Below, in pieces: positions 1 through 8,036 of a stretch of DNA of 64,000 nucleotides. The translations under genes were made by a program, and so were the position numbers. The notes under the pieces are model-generated. The model searched no databases and was not told where the DNA came from. It saw only the letters and a program-made list of their open reading frames with translations. The DNA is from Bacteroidales bacterium. GTDB lineage: Bacteria > Bacteroidota > Bacteroidia > Bacteroidales > GCA-2748055. The stretch's first letter is position 1; each line of letters starts with the position of its first letter. The stretch is from positions 31,267-95,266 of the forward strand of contig JAOZUK010000001.1 in NCBI GenBank assembly GCA_029938715.1. Direction: 5' to 3'.

Positions 1-382
1 TGTAGAAGACCATGCTACGGCCATTGAGCTCATTTTCAGAAAAGGGAGCAATGGTCGGACCTACAACATTGGTGGATTAAACGAATGGCAAAATATCGAC
101 CTGATCCGGCTTCTGTGCAAAATTATGGATGAAAAGCTGGAGAGGGAGTCAGGTACCTCGGAGGGATTGATCACCTATGTGAAAGACCGGGCAGGTCACG
201 ATCTCCGGTACGCCATTGACAGCACCCGGATCGCAGAAGAACTGGACTGGAAACCTTCACTGAATTTTGAGGAGGGCCTTGCAAGAACCGTCACCTGGTA
301 CCTGGAGAATCAGGAGTGGATGCAACGCATCACCTCTGGAGTTTACCAGTCCTATTACGATCAACAATACAGAGATCGCTAA
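1..382 (+). CDS. rfbB: dTDP-glucose 4,6-dehydratase, C-terminal part (5' end outside window)
   Basis: Reading frame open from base 2 with no start inside the window, so only about the last 126 residues are present. The fragment begins VEDHATAI and contains TYNIGGLNEWQNIDL and SRIAEELDW-like text (STRIAEELDWKPSLNFEEGL), which are the conserved C-terminal blocks of RmlB/RfbB of the extended short-chain dehydrogenase family. The enzyme converts dTDP-glucose to dTDP-4-keto-6-deoxyglucose, the second step towards dTDP-rhamnose and related surface sugars. The catalytic TxxxYxxxK region lies upstream and cannot be seen. It converges on the next gene with only 8 bases between the stops. Assignment to RfbB rather than another NDP-sugar dehydratase rests on the C-terminal pattern alone. 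Confidence 0.88.
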   Translation, partial: VEDHATAIELIFRKGSNGRTYNIGGLNEWQNIDLIRLLCKIMDEKLERESGTSEGLITYVKDRAGHDLRYAIDSTRIAEELDWKPSLNFEEGLARTVTWYLENQEWMQRITSGVYQSYYDQQYRDR

Positions 383-390
383 TGCCTTCT

Positions 391-2280
391 TTATTTCCTC
401 GGCAAGCCTGAAACATCCAGTTTGGTATTCGGCATACCCATGTCTTTAGAATCTTTTATGGTAAGGATAATATCATTAAAATCGTGATCACAACTACTGC
501 TGTTAACCTTAATATCTTCAAATGTCAGTACGATATCATCGCAATCGCTACTTATAAAGAGGGTTGATTGCTGGGCCTGATCAATATTAAAAAGTTTATC
601 TGTATAATGTGTATAGACACCATCTACCGTAAGACCGTTTTTCCATCCCTGCGCAACAATGTAAAAGCCTATTACTGTTCCTGCCGGAAAGCTTTCGTCA
701 CCCAATTGTACACGGTCTCCAAAATCCAGGCCACCGCCTTCTCCGACTTTTGATACGTTTGGAAAAACTATCAGCTTTTCAAAATCTTCGATGCTTTGCG
801 GTGGGTTATCCGCAGGATAAGTATAGTAACCGAAAGTATTTCTCCATCCGGCTCCTTCATCAATGAATGAAACGAAAACTGGTGTTTCCTCTGTAACATG
901 AATATTCAGGTGGGCAGTATCACTGAAAAGGTCATCATGAATATTTCTCACATCCACGCTCTCAGGAAACATCTCCGAAATATTTGCCATCAATGTTTCA
1001 CAGGGATCGGTAGGATCAACATCGTCGGGTACCCCTTCGTCAATACTTATGGCAAGTATTTTTAATCCTCCGAGTCCTGTAGCAACAAAAATCACATTGT
1101 CTTTTGATTCTACAAAATTTGCGGATTGGGATTCGCCAAAATTCATAGCCCCCAACATCCATAAGTTATCACTATCTTCTGCAATAAGTCCGCCCACATA
1201 AACGCCCGACTCACCATTTCCTATCAACACAAGGTCGCCATTGAGAGATACACTATTGGTTACATGAGCTTCATCCAAAGCGCCGGAAGGTGTAGCTGGT
1301 TTTGGAAGGCTTTGCTTTAGACTCCCGTCGAGATTGAGTATAGAAAGTCCTCCCTCATTCAATGCGGCAAAAATATACTCATCTGAAACAGCAATTTCAG
1401 ATTTAGATTCCGGGATGGTCGCTCCGCCAAGATGATACGTCTTCGTATAGGTGGCATCAGGCAATTCAAATACATTCACCCGCCCTTCCTGACCTTGCAA
1501 GACGTAAAGGTGATCTGAATTTGCATCAACTGAGCGGGCATCCGAGATTTCCTCTGTACCTGCTTTTGTATAAGCAGCATCAAAAATAGTGAGATCACCA
1601 GCGGAACCGCTGGTTGCAAATATCTGACCGGCTGCTACCTTAATATCGGTTCCGGCATAGGAAGAAATATCTATGATGGTTTCTACTTTTTCAAAGGCCA
1701 TTGTTGCATCCAGTGATATCACTTCCATAAATGCGGGCGAAACAAACCCTTTCTCTTCAAAATCTCCTGTTGCACCAACCACATAAATTTTTCCATCTGC
1801 ATAGTCTACAGCACTTACATCCGTATTTACCAGTATGGCGCTTGAAATAATCACCGGATTCTTTAAATCAGAAACATCAAATATTTCTATACCACCCAGC
1901 CATTTTGACCCGCGGGTGTTATAGGTAACAATAGCATAATCATCTTTGATGGTGACATGGGTTGCTTGCAGCGTATTACCATGGTAAACTGGAGGATCAA
2001 CTTCGGCCTTTAATTTAAAAACATAATTCTTTGTCAGGTCTATTTCCGGAAAATCATCAGTACTCTTCAGGTGTGAGGAAGTTTCCGTATCCTCAATGGG
2101 TACTATTTCATTTTTATAGCTTACCCTTGCTGCCAGTTGGGCAGGATTGCTATTGATTAGTAAATTCCCTTTTTTAATAAAGTCATCTTCAGGATTATCT
2201 ATGGGCGGGGAGTCTTTTTGGCAACTGAAGAGCGCAAATGCGGCAAATAGTATTAGGCTAATGAGACCAATATTTTTCAT
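391..2280 (-). CDS. Lipoprotein with LVIVD-type beta-propeller and C-terminal DUF4114 domain
   Basis: A 629-residue predicted lipoprotein: the N-terminus MKNIGLISLILFAAFALFSC is a type II signal peptide with the lipobox Cys at about residue 20. Residues ~90-410 hold repeated blades such as GIEIFDVSDLKNPVIIS and GGLSILNLDG, which match LVIVD/propeller-like repeats common in Bacteroidota surface proteins. The last ~150 residues, including FGYYTYPADNPP and the acidic SSCDHDFNDIILTIKD, look like a DUF4114 domain, whose Asp-rich end often suggests calcium binding. The role is unknown; an outer-membrane or surface adhesion/sensing function is inference. It is isolated, convergent with rfbB and followed upstream by a 350-base gap, so it is probably monocistronic. 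Confidence 0.8.
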   Translation of the reverse strand: MKNIGLISLILFAAFALFSCQKDSPPIDNPEDDFIKKGNLLINSNPAQLAARVSYKNEIVPIEDTETSSHLKSTDDFPEIDLTKNYVFKLKAEVDPPVYHGNTLQATHVTIKDDYAIVTYNTRGSKWLGGIEIFDVSDLKNPVIISSAILVNTDVSAVDYADGKIYVVGATGDFEEKGFVSPAFMEVISLDATMAFEKVETIIDISSYAGTDIKVAAGQIFATSGSAGDLTIFDAAYTKAGTEEISDARSVDANSDHLYVLQGQEGRVNVFELPDATYTKTYHLGGATIPESKSEIAVSDEYIFAALNEGGLSILNLDGSLKQSLPKPATPSGALDEAHVTNSVSLNGDLVLIGNGESGVYVGGLIAEDSDNLWMLGAMNFGESQSANFVESKDNVIFVATGLGGLKILAISIDEGVPDDVDPTDPCETLMANISEMFPESVDVRNIHDDLFSDTAHLNIHVTEETPVFVSFIDEGAGWRNTFGYYTYPADNPPQSIEDFEKLIVFPNVSKVGEGGGLDFGDRVQLGDESFPAGTVIGFYIVAQGWKNGLTVDGVYTHYTDKLFNIDQAQQSTLFISSDCDDIVLTFEDIKVNSSSCDHDFNDIILTIKDSKDMGMPNTKLDVSGLPRK

Positions 2281-2632
2281 GGCTTATGCTTAAAGTTTTT
2301 ATCATCGAATAATATATGCATGGCAAAAAAAAGGATGTCCTTTCTGACACCTTTTACTTTTTACTTAAATTTTACATTAAAGTTGCATTTAAGGTGTTAT
2401 AGTTTAGATAAAACACACTTTTTTTAACATGAAGTGAGTAGTTCATGTCAGGGCTTTGGGATTATAATCCAGTATATGGATACTCCAAATGCATGCGATG
2501 AAAAGAGAAAACAATTATAAGTATCCTTTTGAGGATGTCATTGAATCATTAAATAATTCCCTAACTCAGATTGGGAATGATGAACAATGGTTCGGGATGA
2601 AGACCTAAAAATCAAATCACCCCCGTTGGTGA
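2281..2632. other. Intergenic region of ~350 bases: upstream of the LVIVD lipoprotein gene, downstream of glmS
   Basis: The region is AT-rich. It must contain the promoter of the minus-strand lipoprotein gene (start 2280), but I see no clean TAnnTTTG element. A short heptamer-like pair CTTTTAC/TTTTTAC lies at 2351-2364, related to heptamer repeats at ~50.15 kb. The only coding candidate is a very short plus-strand ORF at 2489-2608, listed separately. No tRNA, riboswitch or convincing terminator was found. Confidence 0.6.
2489..2608 (+). CDS. Possible small protein of 36-39 residues (unverified)
   Basis: An ORF starting at ATG 2489 (or 2498) reads MHAMKRENNYKYPFEDVIES and continues to a stop at 2606-2608, ending GNDEQWFGMKT. 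It is polar, has no signal peptide or membrane segment, and I recognise no family. Base composition and codon choice look coding-like (few rare codons), but there is no clear Shine-Dalgarno sequence. It could be a real small protein, the N-terminal remnant of a decayed gene, or chance. It lies alone in the gap between glmS and the LVIVD lipoprotein, pointing toward the glmS stop. Confidence 0.25.
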   Translation: MHAMKRENNYKYPFEDVIESLNNSLTQIGNDEQWFGMKT

Positions 2633-4468
2633 CTACTCGACAGTGACGGATTTAGCCAGATTCCTGGGCTGATCCACATCACATCCACGCATGAGTGCAA
2701 TGTGATAGGCAATTAACTGCAGCGGAACCACCGAGGGAAGGGACACAAGTACCGGATCGGTTTCCGGGATCTCTATCACATGGTCTGCCATCTCTTTAAT
2801 GGCCGTATCTCCTTCTGTAACGATGGCAATTACCACTCCATTGCGAGCTTTAACCTCCTGGATGTTGCTTACAATCTTGTTGTAAGAGCTGTCTCGGGTG
2901 GCTATAAATACCACAGGCATCTTCTCATCGATCAGTGCGATGGGACCATGTTTCATCTCTGCAGCAGGATAGCCCTCTGCATGAATATAGGAGATCTCTT
3001 TGAGCTTCAATGCTCCCTCCAGTGCAACCGGGAAAGAGACTCCACGACCCAGATAGAGGACATTTGTAGCATCCTTGTATATTTCAGCAATGCGCCTGAA
3101 CTCTTCATTCTGCTCCAGTATCTTCTCAATCTTACCGGGTATGTTGTTCAGTTCAGATATCAGTTTAGCAAAACGATCTTCTGATAACAGTCCCTTCTCT
3201 TTCCCAATCATCATGGCAATCATGGTAATTACGGTTACCTGTGCAGTGAACGCTTTGGTGGAGGCAACCCCTATTTCGGTTCCCGCATGGGTGTAAACTC
3301 CGGCATGGGTCTCCCGGGAGATACTCGATCCGGCCACATTACAGATCCCCAGAACCAGCGCACCAGCCTCCCTGGCCAGCTGAATGGCTGCCAGCGTATC
3401 CGCTGTTTCACCACTCTGACTAATGGCCAGGACCACATCGTCGGGACCAATCATGGGATTGCGATAACGGAACTCGGAAGCATACTCCACCTCCACCGGA
3501 ATCCTTGCCATATCTTCAATAAGGTATTCGCCTACCAATCCCGCATGCCATGAGGTGCCACAGGCAATCACCACTATGCGCTTGGCATTCACAAGCTGTT
3601 CTTTTACAGCGTGAAGCCCTCCCAACCTGATTTCGTTGGTATCGGGATGGATCCGGCCCCTGAAGGTATCCTCTATGGAGCGGGGTTGCTCAAATATTTC
3701 CTTTAGCATGTAGTGGTCATACCCTTGCTTCTCAATCTCTGAAATTCCCAGATCCAGGGTCTGGATATTGACACTGGTCCCGTTGCTACCCATATTTTTC
3801 AATACCAGCTCGTCCCTTCTGATCAGGGCCATATCGTCGTTATTCAGATAGATAACCCTGTCGGTATACTCCACAATGGGCGTGGCATCGGAAGCAATAA
3901 AATACTCTTTGTCTCCCAGCCCAATGACCAACGGGCTACTTTTACGGGCGGCAATCATCAGGTTGGGATCTTCCGTGGAAATAACCACCAGACCATAGGC
4001 CCCATCCACCTTTTGAAGAGCCAGTGCCACAGCTGACTCCACGCTTACATCCTGCGAGGTATAGATATATTCGATCAGGTTGGCCAGCACCTCCGTATCG
4101 GTCTCACTGTAGAAACTCATCCCCTGATCCATCAGGGTTTTCTTGAGCACTGCATAGTTCTCTATGATTCCATTATGAATGATGGTAAATAAACCCTTCT
4201 CTGAGTGATGAGGATGGGCATTGAGATCGTTGGGTTCTCCGTGAGTAGCCCACCGCGTATGACCTATTCCTATGGTACTTTTGGTCTCCTTACCCCTCAC
4301 ATGATCTTCAAGATCAGAGACTTTCCCTTTCTTTTTATAGATGGATATTTCACCGTTTAGAAGTGCAACCCCCGCCGAGTCATACCCACGGTACTCCAGT
4401 CTTTTCAATCCTTTCAAAAGAATCGGGTAGGCATCTTTATTCCCGATATAACCAACTATTCCACACAT
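2633..4468 (-). CDS. glmS: Glutamine--fructose-6-phosphate aminotransferase (isomerizing)
   Basis: A 611-residue protein of normal GlmS length. Residue 2 is the N-terminal nucleophile Cys (MCGIVGYIG), exposed after Met removal, which hydrolyses glutamine; GHTRWATHGEPN follows in the glutaminase domain. Two SIS domains follow: the first has IACGTSWHAG and SQSGETADT, the second LGRGVSFPVALEGALKLKEI. The C-terminus is the usual PRNLAKSVTVE. It makes glucosamine-6-phosphate, the entry point to UDP-GlcNAc for peptidoglycan and lipid A. The start is fixed by the catalytic Cys2. Upstream by 72 bases is the DUF4270 gene on the same strand, with an imperfect hairpin between them. There is no room for a glmS ribozyme. 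Confidence 0.98.
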   Translation of the reverse strand: MCGIVGYIGNKDAYPILLKGLKRLEYRGYDSAGVALLNGEISIYKKKGKVSDLEDHVRGKETKSTIGIGHTRWATHGEPNDLNAHPHHSEKGLFTIIHNGIIENYAVLKKTLMDQGMSFYSETDTEVLANLIEYIYTSQDVSVESAVALALQKVDGAYGLVVISTEDPNLMIAARKSSPLVIGLGDKEYFIASDATPIVEYTDRVIYLNNDDMALIRRDELVLKNMGSNGTSVNIQTLDLGISEIEKQGYDHYMLKEIFEQPRSIEDTFRGRIHPDTNEIRLGGLHAVKEQLVNAKRIVVIACGTSWHAGLVGEYLIEDMARIPVEVEYASEFRYRNPMIGPDDVVLAISQSGETADTLAAIQLAREAGALVLGICNVAGSSISRETHAGVYTHAGTEIGVASTKAFTAQVTVITMIAMMIGKEKGLLSEDRFAKLISELNNIPGKIEKILEQNEEFRRIAEIYKDATNVLYLGRGVSFPVALEGALKLKEISYIHAEGYPAAEMKHGPIALIDEKMPVVFIATRDSSYNKIVSNIQEVKARNGVVIAIVTEGDTAIKEMADHVIEIPETDPVLVSLPSVVPLQLIAYHIALMRGCDVDQPRNLAKSVTVE

Positions 4469-4500
4469 GTGCTAAAACGTTTAAGGTAATTTCGATCTTA

Positions 4501-4522
4501 GGTACCTCAAAACTGAGGCACC
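4501..4522 (-). repeat. Short imperfect hairpin between the DUF4270 gene and glmS
   Basis: GGTACCTCA (4501-4509) and TGAGGCACC (4514-4522) form a 9-bp stem with one A-C mismatch and a 4-base loop. On the minus strand it lies after the DUF4270 stop and before the glmS start. No T-run follows it, so it is not a typical intrinsic terminator. It could be a processing site or a partial attenuator, or have no function. Confidence 0.35.
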
Positions 4523-4540
4523 TCACTTAAAGGTACACAT

Positions 4541-5902
4541 TTACAATTTAAGGTATACAACTTCTAGCCTTATACGTCTATTGTTGGTTGGAAGGTTACT
4601 CCAAAGTTTGGAAAATCGCGGATTAATTTTTCCATCGTCCACCTGAAGTATGAAATCATTGACCGAATTTTCCCCATCCACCATGTATTGAAAGTGGAGA
4701 GGAATTTCAAATTTGTAGACATAGGTTGTATCGGAAAACATCCCTTCGGCATCGGCCTTTTTATAGCCCCCAAACTTGCTCGCCTGCTGGCTACTTACCA
4801 GGACAATGTAATCATAAATAGGCTCGTAGGCGCTATCACTAAGAATGGTTCCCAGCATGAGCCTGTTTGGAAGATCGGCGATTGCAATCCCGCTCTCTTC
4901 TTCAGGGACCACATCAAAGACCAGTGTAGCCGAGTTGATGGACAGGGGTGACTTTGCCATCCACTCTGCCAGGCTGACCAGAGAGAAGCGGGTATTCACA
5001 CCGGCCATCCCCTGTACATAACTGTATGCAGAGCTGGCGGTCTTGCTATCGATGATGGTGGAGAGGTAAGTCCCCGAATGATCATTTACAAATGTATTAA
5101 CCTTCTGGGATGAATACTCATTGATGGAAAAGTAGGTCCAAACAAAATCCCGACCGGCTGTTGAATCAACCTCTGTGCTATCGTTGGCGTAGTTAAGGGA
5201 GACCCTGGATAGGGTATTATTTAGCAGCAATCTGGCCATTGTACCCTCTTCAGAGGGGGTCTCGGCAGTAATATAAAAACCATTGAAATAGTCCTTAAAC
5301 ACAGAATCATTTTGGAAGAAGTTCGTATCCGACCCTATAGCCAGCCACTTATCAATAAATTCCTGGTCTTCAATCACAAAATCAACGGTGGTTCCATCTT
5401 CGGGCACAATGCTCTTTACCACAAGGGGTACCGGATTGAATTTTCCCTCTACATCATAGTCAGATTTATAGATGGAATCGAAAAAAATTCGCTCCTGGAA
5501 CTCATGAACCGATATGGTAATTTCCTGCTCCATATCGCCCACATAGTCATTAATAAGGATGGAAAGCATCAGGGTGTCAATTTCCGTGTTCGGCCCAACA
5601 ATATAACCGGAAGTGCTATTGAATTGGGTGATTACTGCAGCTTCGGATCTACCTACAATGGTATCCTCTACCCTTCCCAGCAACATTAGGTTGTTTGGAT
5701 CAAAATTTGTTGCCGATGTAGTGAGCGGATTACCCGTTACCGGATAGGCATGGATCTCAAAGATGGTGTCATACAATAAAGATACTTCATCATCTGTTGG
5801 CAACAGATCTTCACCCAGACCACTGCTCCCGATCTCACATGACGAAATGAATCCGGCCATGATCATCATGATCGAAATAACCCACAAATCCCTCTTCTTC
5901 AT
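4541..5902 (-). CDS. DUF4270 family lipoprotein
   Basis: A 453-residue protein with a lipoprotein signal peptide (VISIMMIMAGFISSC, Cys ~22) and the DUF4270 pattern seen across Bacteroidota: an early GEDLLPTDDEV block, then DTLMLSILIND, and a long beta-rich body with repeated strand-like segments ending in RRIRLEVVYLKL. Function is unknown; family members are predicted to be outer-membrane-anchored. It sits 15 bases downstream of the half-length GT5 gene on the same strand, and these two next to panC/panD are, from memory, a recurring Bacteroidota neighbourhood. Probably cotranscribed with the GT5 gene. Confidence 0.82.
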   Translation of the reverse strand: MKKRDLWVISIMMIMAGFISSCEIGSSGLGEDLLPTDDEVSLLYDTIFEIHAYPVTGNPLTTSATNFDPNNLMLLGRVEDTIVGRSEAAVITQFNSTSGYIVGPNTEIDTLMLSILINDYVGDMEQEITISVHEFQERIFFDSIYKSDYDVEGKFNPVPLVVKSIVPEDGTTVDFVIEDQEFIDKWLAIGSDTNFFQNDSVFKDYFNGFYITAETPSEEGTMARLLLNNTLSRVSLNYANDSTEVDSTAGRDFVWTYFSINEYSSQKVNTFVNDHSGTYLSTIIDSKTASSAYSYVQGMAGVNTRFSLVSLAEWMAKSPLSINSATLVFDVVPEEESGIAIADLPNRLMLGTILSDSAYEPIYDYIVLVSSQQASKFGGYKKADAEGMFSDTTYVYKFEIPLHFQYMVDGENSVNDFILQVDDGKINPRFSKLWSNLPTNNRRIRLEVVYLKL

Positions 5903-5917
5903 CGAAAAATAAAGTGT

Positions 5918-6727
5918 TTAATTGTTGATGATGCTGTCGTAGAAAACGGCAAACTCCTCCACATATTGTTCGCTATTCACATAATCGAGGATCGGCTTCC
6001 CGGCACTTTTCATGACGTCAGTAACCGGTCCGGGCAAAGTTTCACTGCCCTGAATCAGTCCATCTGAATAGGTGGCGGCTAAACTAACCAGGTTCTCGTA
6101 ACCCGGGTCTTTAATCATGGAGACATGATCGGACGAAACTCCATCCACAAGGAGCTTCTCTGAAAAGGAGCTGTCTAAAGGAAGATTAAAACCATTATCA
6201 TAAATGGAAAAAATCACTTTTGAATCTGCAAATAATGGATCTTCACGGTAGGCCTTCTTAATGTAGAGAGGTACCAGCGAGGTAAACCAGCCATGGCAAT
6301 GCACCAGATCGGGTGACCAGCGCAATTTACGAACTGTTTCCAGCACTCCCCTGGCAAAGAAAATCATACGTTCGTCATTGTCTTTGAAAAAATTCTCCTT
6401 TGCATCCGTTACTGTATATTTCCTATGGAAATAATCCTCATTATCAATAAAATAGACTTGCATTCGTGCAGCCTGTATGGAAGCCACTTTGATAATCAAA
6501 GGATGATCTGTATCGTCGATGATCAGATTCATTCCCGACAGCCTGATTACTTCGTGTAACTGGTTCCTTCGTTCATTGATGTTCCCATATTTCGGCATAA
6601 AGGTTCGGATCTCTTTGCCAGTCTCCTGAATAGCCTGAGGGAGCGTTCTGCCAATCAGCGAAAGTTCAGATTCGGGTAGGTAAGGTGTAATCTCCTGAGA
6701 AACAAATAATACCTTTTTACTTTCCAT
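5918..6727 (-). CDS. Half-length glycogen/starch synthase-like glycosyltransferase (GT5 N-terminal domain only)
   Basis: Resembles the N-terminal Rossmann domain of GlgA: KKVLFVSQEITPYL, then MPKYGNINERR, then PDLVHCHGWFTSLVPLYIKK (the conserved HxHxW-type helix). The protein ends after ~269 residues, whereas GlgA needs ~475 with a second GT-B domain that binds the ADP-sugar, so activity as a glycogen synthase is doubtful. The start was moved to ATG 6727: a GGAGG lies 8-9 bases before it, and a -7-like TAAATTTG (minus strand, 6761-6754) lies above. The alternative ATG 6742 would sit on top of the Shine-Dalgarno. It is divergent from panC with an 84-base shared promoter region and followed by the DUF4270 gene. 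Confidence 0.75.
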   Translation of the reverse strand: MESKKVLFVSQEITPYLPESELSLIGRTLPQAIQETGKEIRTFMPKYGNINERRNQLHEVIRLSGMNLIIDDTDHPLIIKVASIQAARMQVYFIDNEDYFHRKYTVTDAKENFFKDNDERMIFFARGVLETVRKLRWSPDLVHCHGWFTSLVPLYIKKAYREDPLFADSKVIFSIYDNGFNLPLDSSFSEKLLVDGVSSDHVSMIKDPGYENLVSLAATYSDGLIQGSETLPGPVTDVMKSAGKPILDYVNSEQYVEEFAVFYDSIINN

Positions 6728-6753
6728 CGTGTAAGCCTCCATTAGAAATCATG

Positions 6754-6795
6754 CAAATTTACTAAAAATAATTGATTCCATTTTATCTATATTTG
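6754..6795. promoter_or_regulatory. Divergent -7 promoter elements between the GT5 gene and panC
   Basis: Two matches to the Bacteroidota -7 element TAnnTTTG face outwards: TAAATTTG on the minus strand (6761-6754) for the GT5 gene and TATATTTG on the plus strand (6788-6795) for panC, 16 bases before the panC ATG. I could not find a convincing -33 TTG at the standard spacing for either, so these are predictions from the -7 motif alone. Confidence 0.45.
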
Positions 6796-6811
6796 CCATC
6801 TCATCAATTGA

Positions 6812-7654
6812 ATGAAGGTATACAAGACAAAAACTGAGCTGTCAGGTCACCTTTCGTCGCTTGTTTCCAGCGAGAAAACCATAGGCCTGGTTCCCACCAT
6901 GGGAGCATTGCACCCGGGTCATACTTCTTTGGTTAATCGGGCCATTTTGGAAAATGATGTTGTTCTGGTTACCATTTTTGTAAATCCCACCCAGTTCAAC
7001 GATTCATCCGACCTTGAAAACTATCCCCGGACCCTTGAAGCAGATCTGACCCTGCTTAAGAGACTGAAGGTCCATCTGGTTTTTGTTCCCTCCTTGGAGG
7101 AGATGTACCCCGAAAAAGATCAACGCACCTTCTACCTGGATAACCTTGATAAGGTGATGGAGGGTAAACACAGAAAGGACCATTTTAATGGAGTGGCCCA
7201 GATAGTCAGTAAACTGTTCCGGTTAACAAATCCCACAAGGGCCTATTTTGGGCAAAAGGACTTCCAACAATTTGTTATTGTGCGAAGACTTGTGAAGATC
7301 CTGGATTTGGATATCTCCATTGTAGCCTGCCCCATCATTCGCGAAGAGGATGGACTGGCCATGAGTTCAAGGAACGTAAAGCTAAGTGCCGCCCACCGAA
7401 AACTGGCCCCATTTATTCACTCCACATTGAAGCGTGCAACTCAAAAAATGGACCTGCTATCACCTGAAGAGGTAAAAACTTGGGTGACCTCACAGTTTGA
7501 AAAGCAACCAGATATGCATCTGGAATACTTTGAAATTGTTGAGGATAAAGAGCTTAGACCCGTTATAGATTGGAAGGAAAAGGTGAACAAAGTGGGCTGT
7601 TTAGCTGTTCAATTAGGTGGAGTAAGGCTTATCGATAATATGAATTTTGATTAA
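6812..7654 (+). CDS. panC: Pantothenate synthetase
   Basis: A 280-residue protein with the PanC signatures: the HIGH-like ATP site in GLVPTMGALHPGHTSLV (residues ~24-40), NPTQFN, the YFGQKDFQQ block and the SSRN motif of the KMSKS-like loop (EDGLAMSSRN). It condenses pantoate and beta-alanine with ATP to give pantothenate, the coenzyme A precursor. It is followed 23 bases later by panD, which supplies the beta-alanine, so the two form a pathway operon. Length and motifs are complete. Confidence 0.97.
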   Translation: MKVYKTKTELSGHLSSLVSSEKTIGLVPTMGALHPGHTSLVNRAILENDVVLVTIFVNPTQFNDSSDLENYPRTLEADLTLLKRLKVHLVFVPSLEEMYPEKDQRTFYLDNLDKVMEGKHRKDHFNGVAQIVSKLFRLTNPTRAYFGQKDFQQFVIVRRLVKILDLDISIVACPIIREEDGLAMSSRNVKLSAAHRKLAPFIHSTLKRATQKMDLLSPEEVKTWVTSQFEKQPDMHLEYFEIVEDKELRPVIDWKEKVNKVGCLAVQLGGVRLIDNMNFD

Positions 7655-7677
7655 ATTTGTAGACAATTACAAAGGAT

Positions 7678-8028
7678 ATGAACATTGAAGTAGTAAAATC
7701 GAAAATTCACAGGGTAACGGTAACAGAAGCCGACCTGAACTACATTGGAAGCATTACCATTGATGAGGACCTTATGGATGCAGCCAATCTTATAGAGAAT
7801 GAGAAGGTTCAGATCGTGAATATAAACAATGGTGAGCGTCTCGAAACATACGTTATTACAGGAGAACGGGGAACAGGACAAATTTGTCTGAATGGGCCGG
7901 CAGCACGCAAGGTGGCCGTTGGGGATATCATTATCATTATATCCTATGCCAGCATGGACTTTGATGAGGCCAAAATATTTAAACCCTCACTTATTTTCCC
8001 CCATACAGCCTCCAATAAGTTAAACTGA
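7678..8028 (+). CDS. panD: Aspartate 1-decarboxylase (pyruvoyl-dependent)
   Basis: 116 residues, the usual PanD size. Gly24-Ser25 in [17 protein letters not shown] is the self-cleavage site that turns Ser25 into the pyruvoyl cofactor; [16 protein letters not shown] and [11 protein letters not shown] are the conserved later blocks. It decarboxylates aspartate to beta-alanine for PanC immediately upstream. The next gene starts 8 bases after its stop, so panC-panD and the membrane protein behind them are probably one transcript. Confidence 0.97.
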   Translation: MNIEVVKSKIHRVTVTEADLNYIGSITIDEDLMDAANLIENEKVQIVNINNGERLETYVITGERGTGQICLNGPAARKVAVGDIIIIISYASMDFDEAKIFKPSLIFPHTASNKLN

Positions 8029-8036
8029 CTCTTCCT

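Noticed and set aside
4469..4540. Hairpin upstream of glmS as a glmS ribozyme or terminator
   Set aside because: The gap is only 72 bases, too short for the ribozyme, and no T-run follows the stem on the minus strand.
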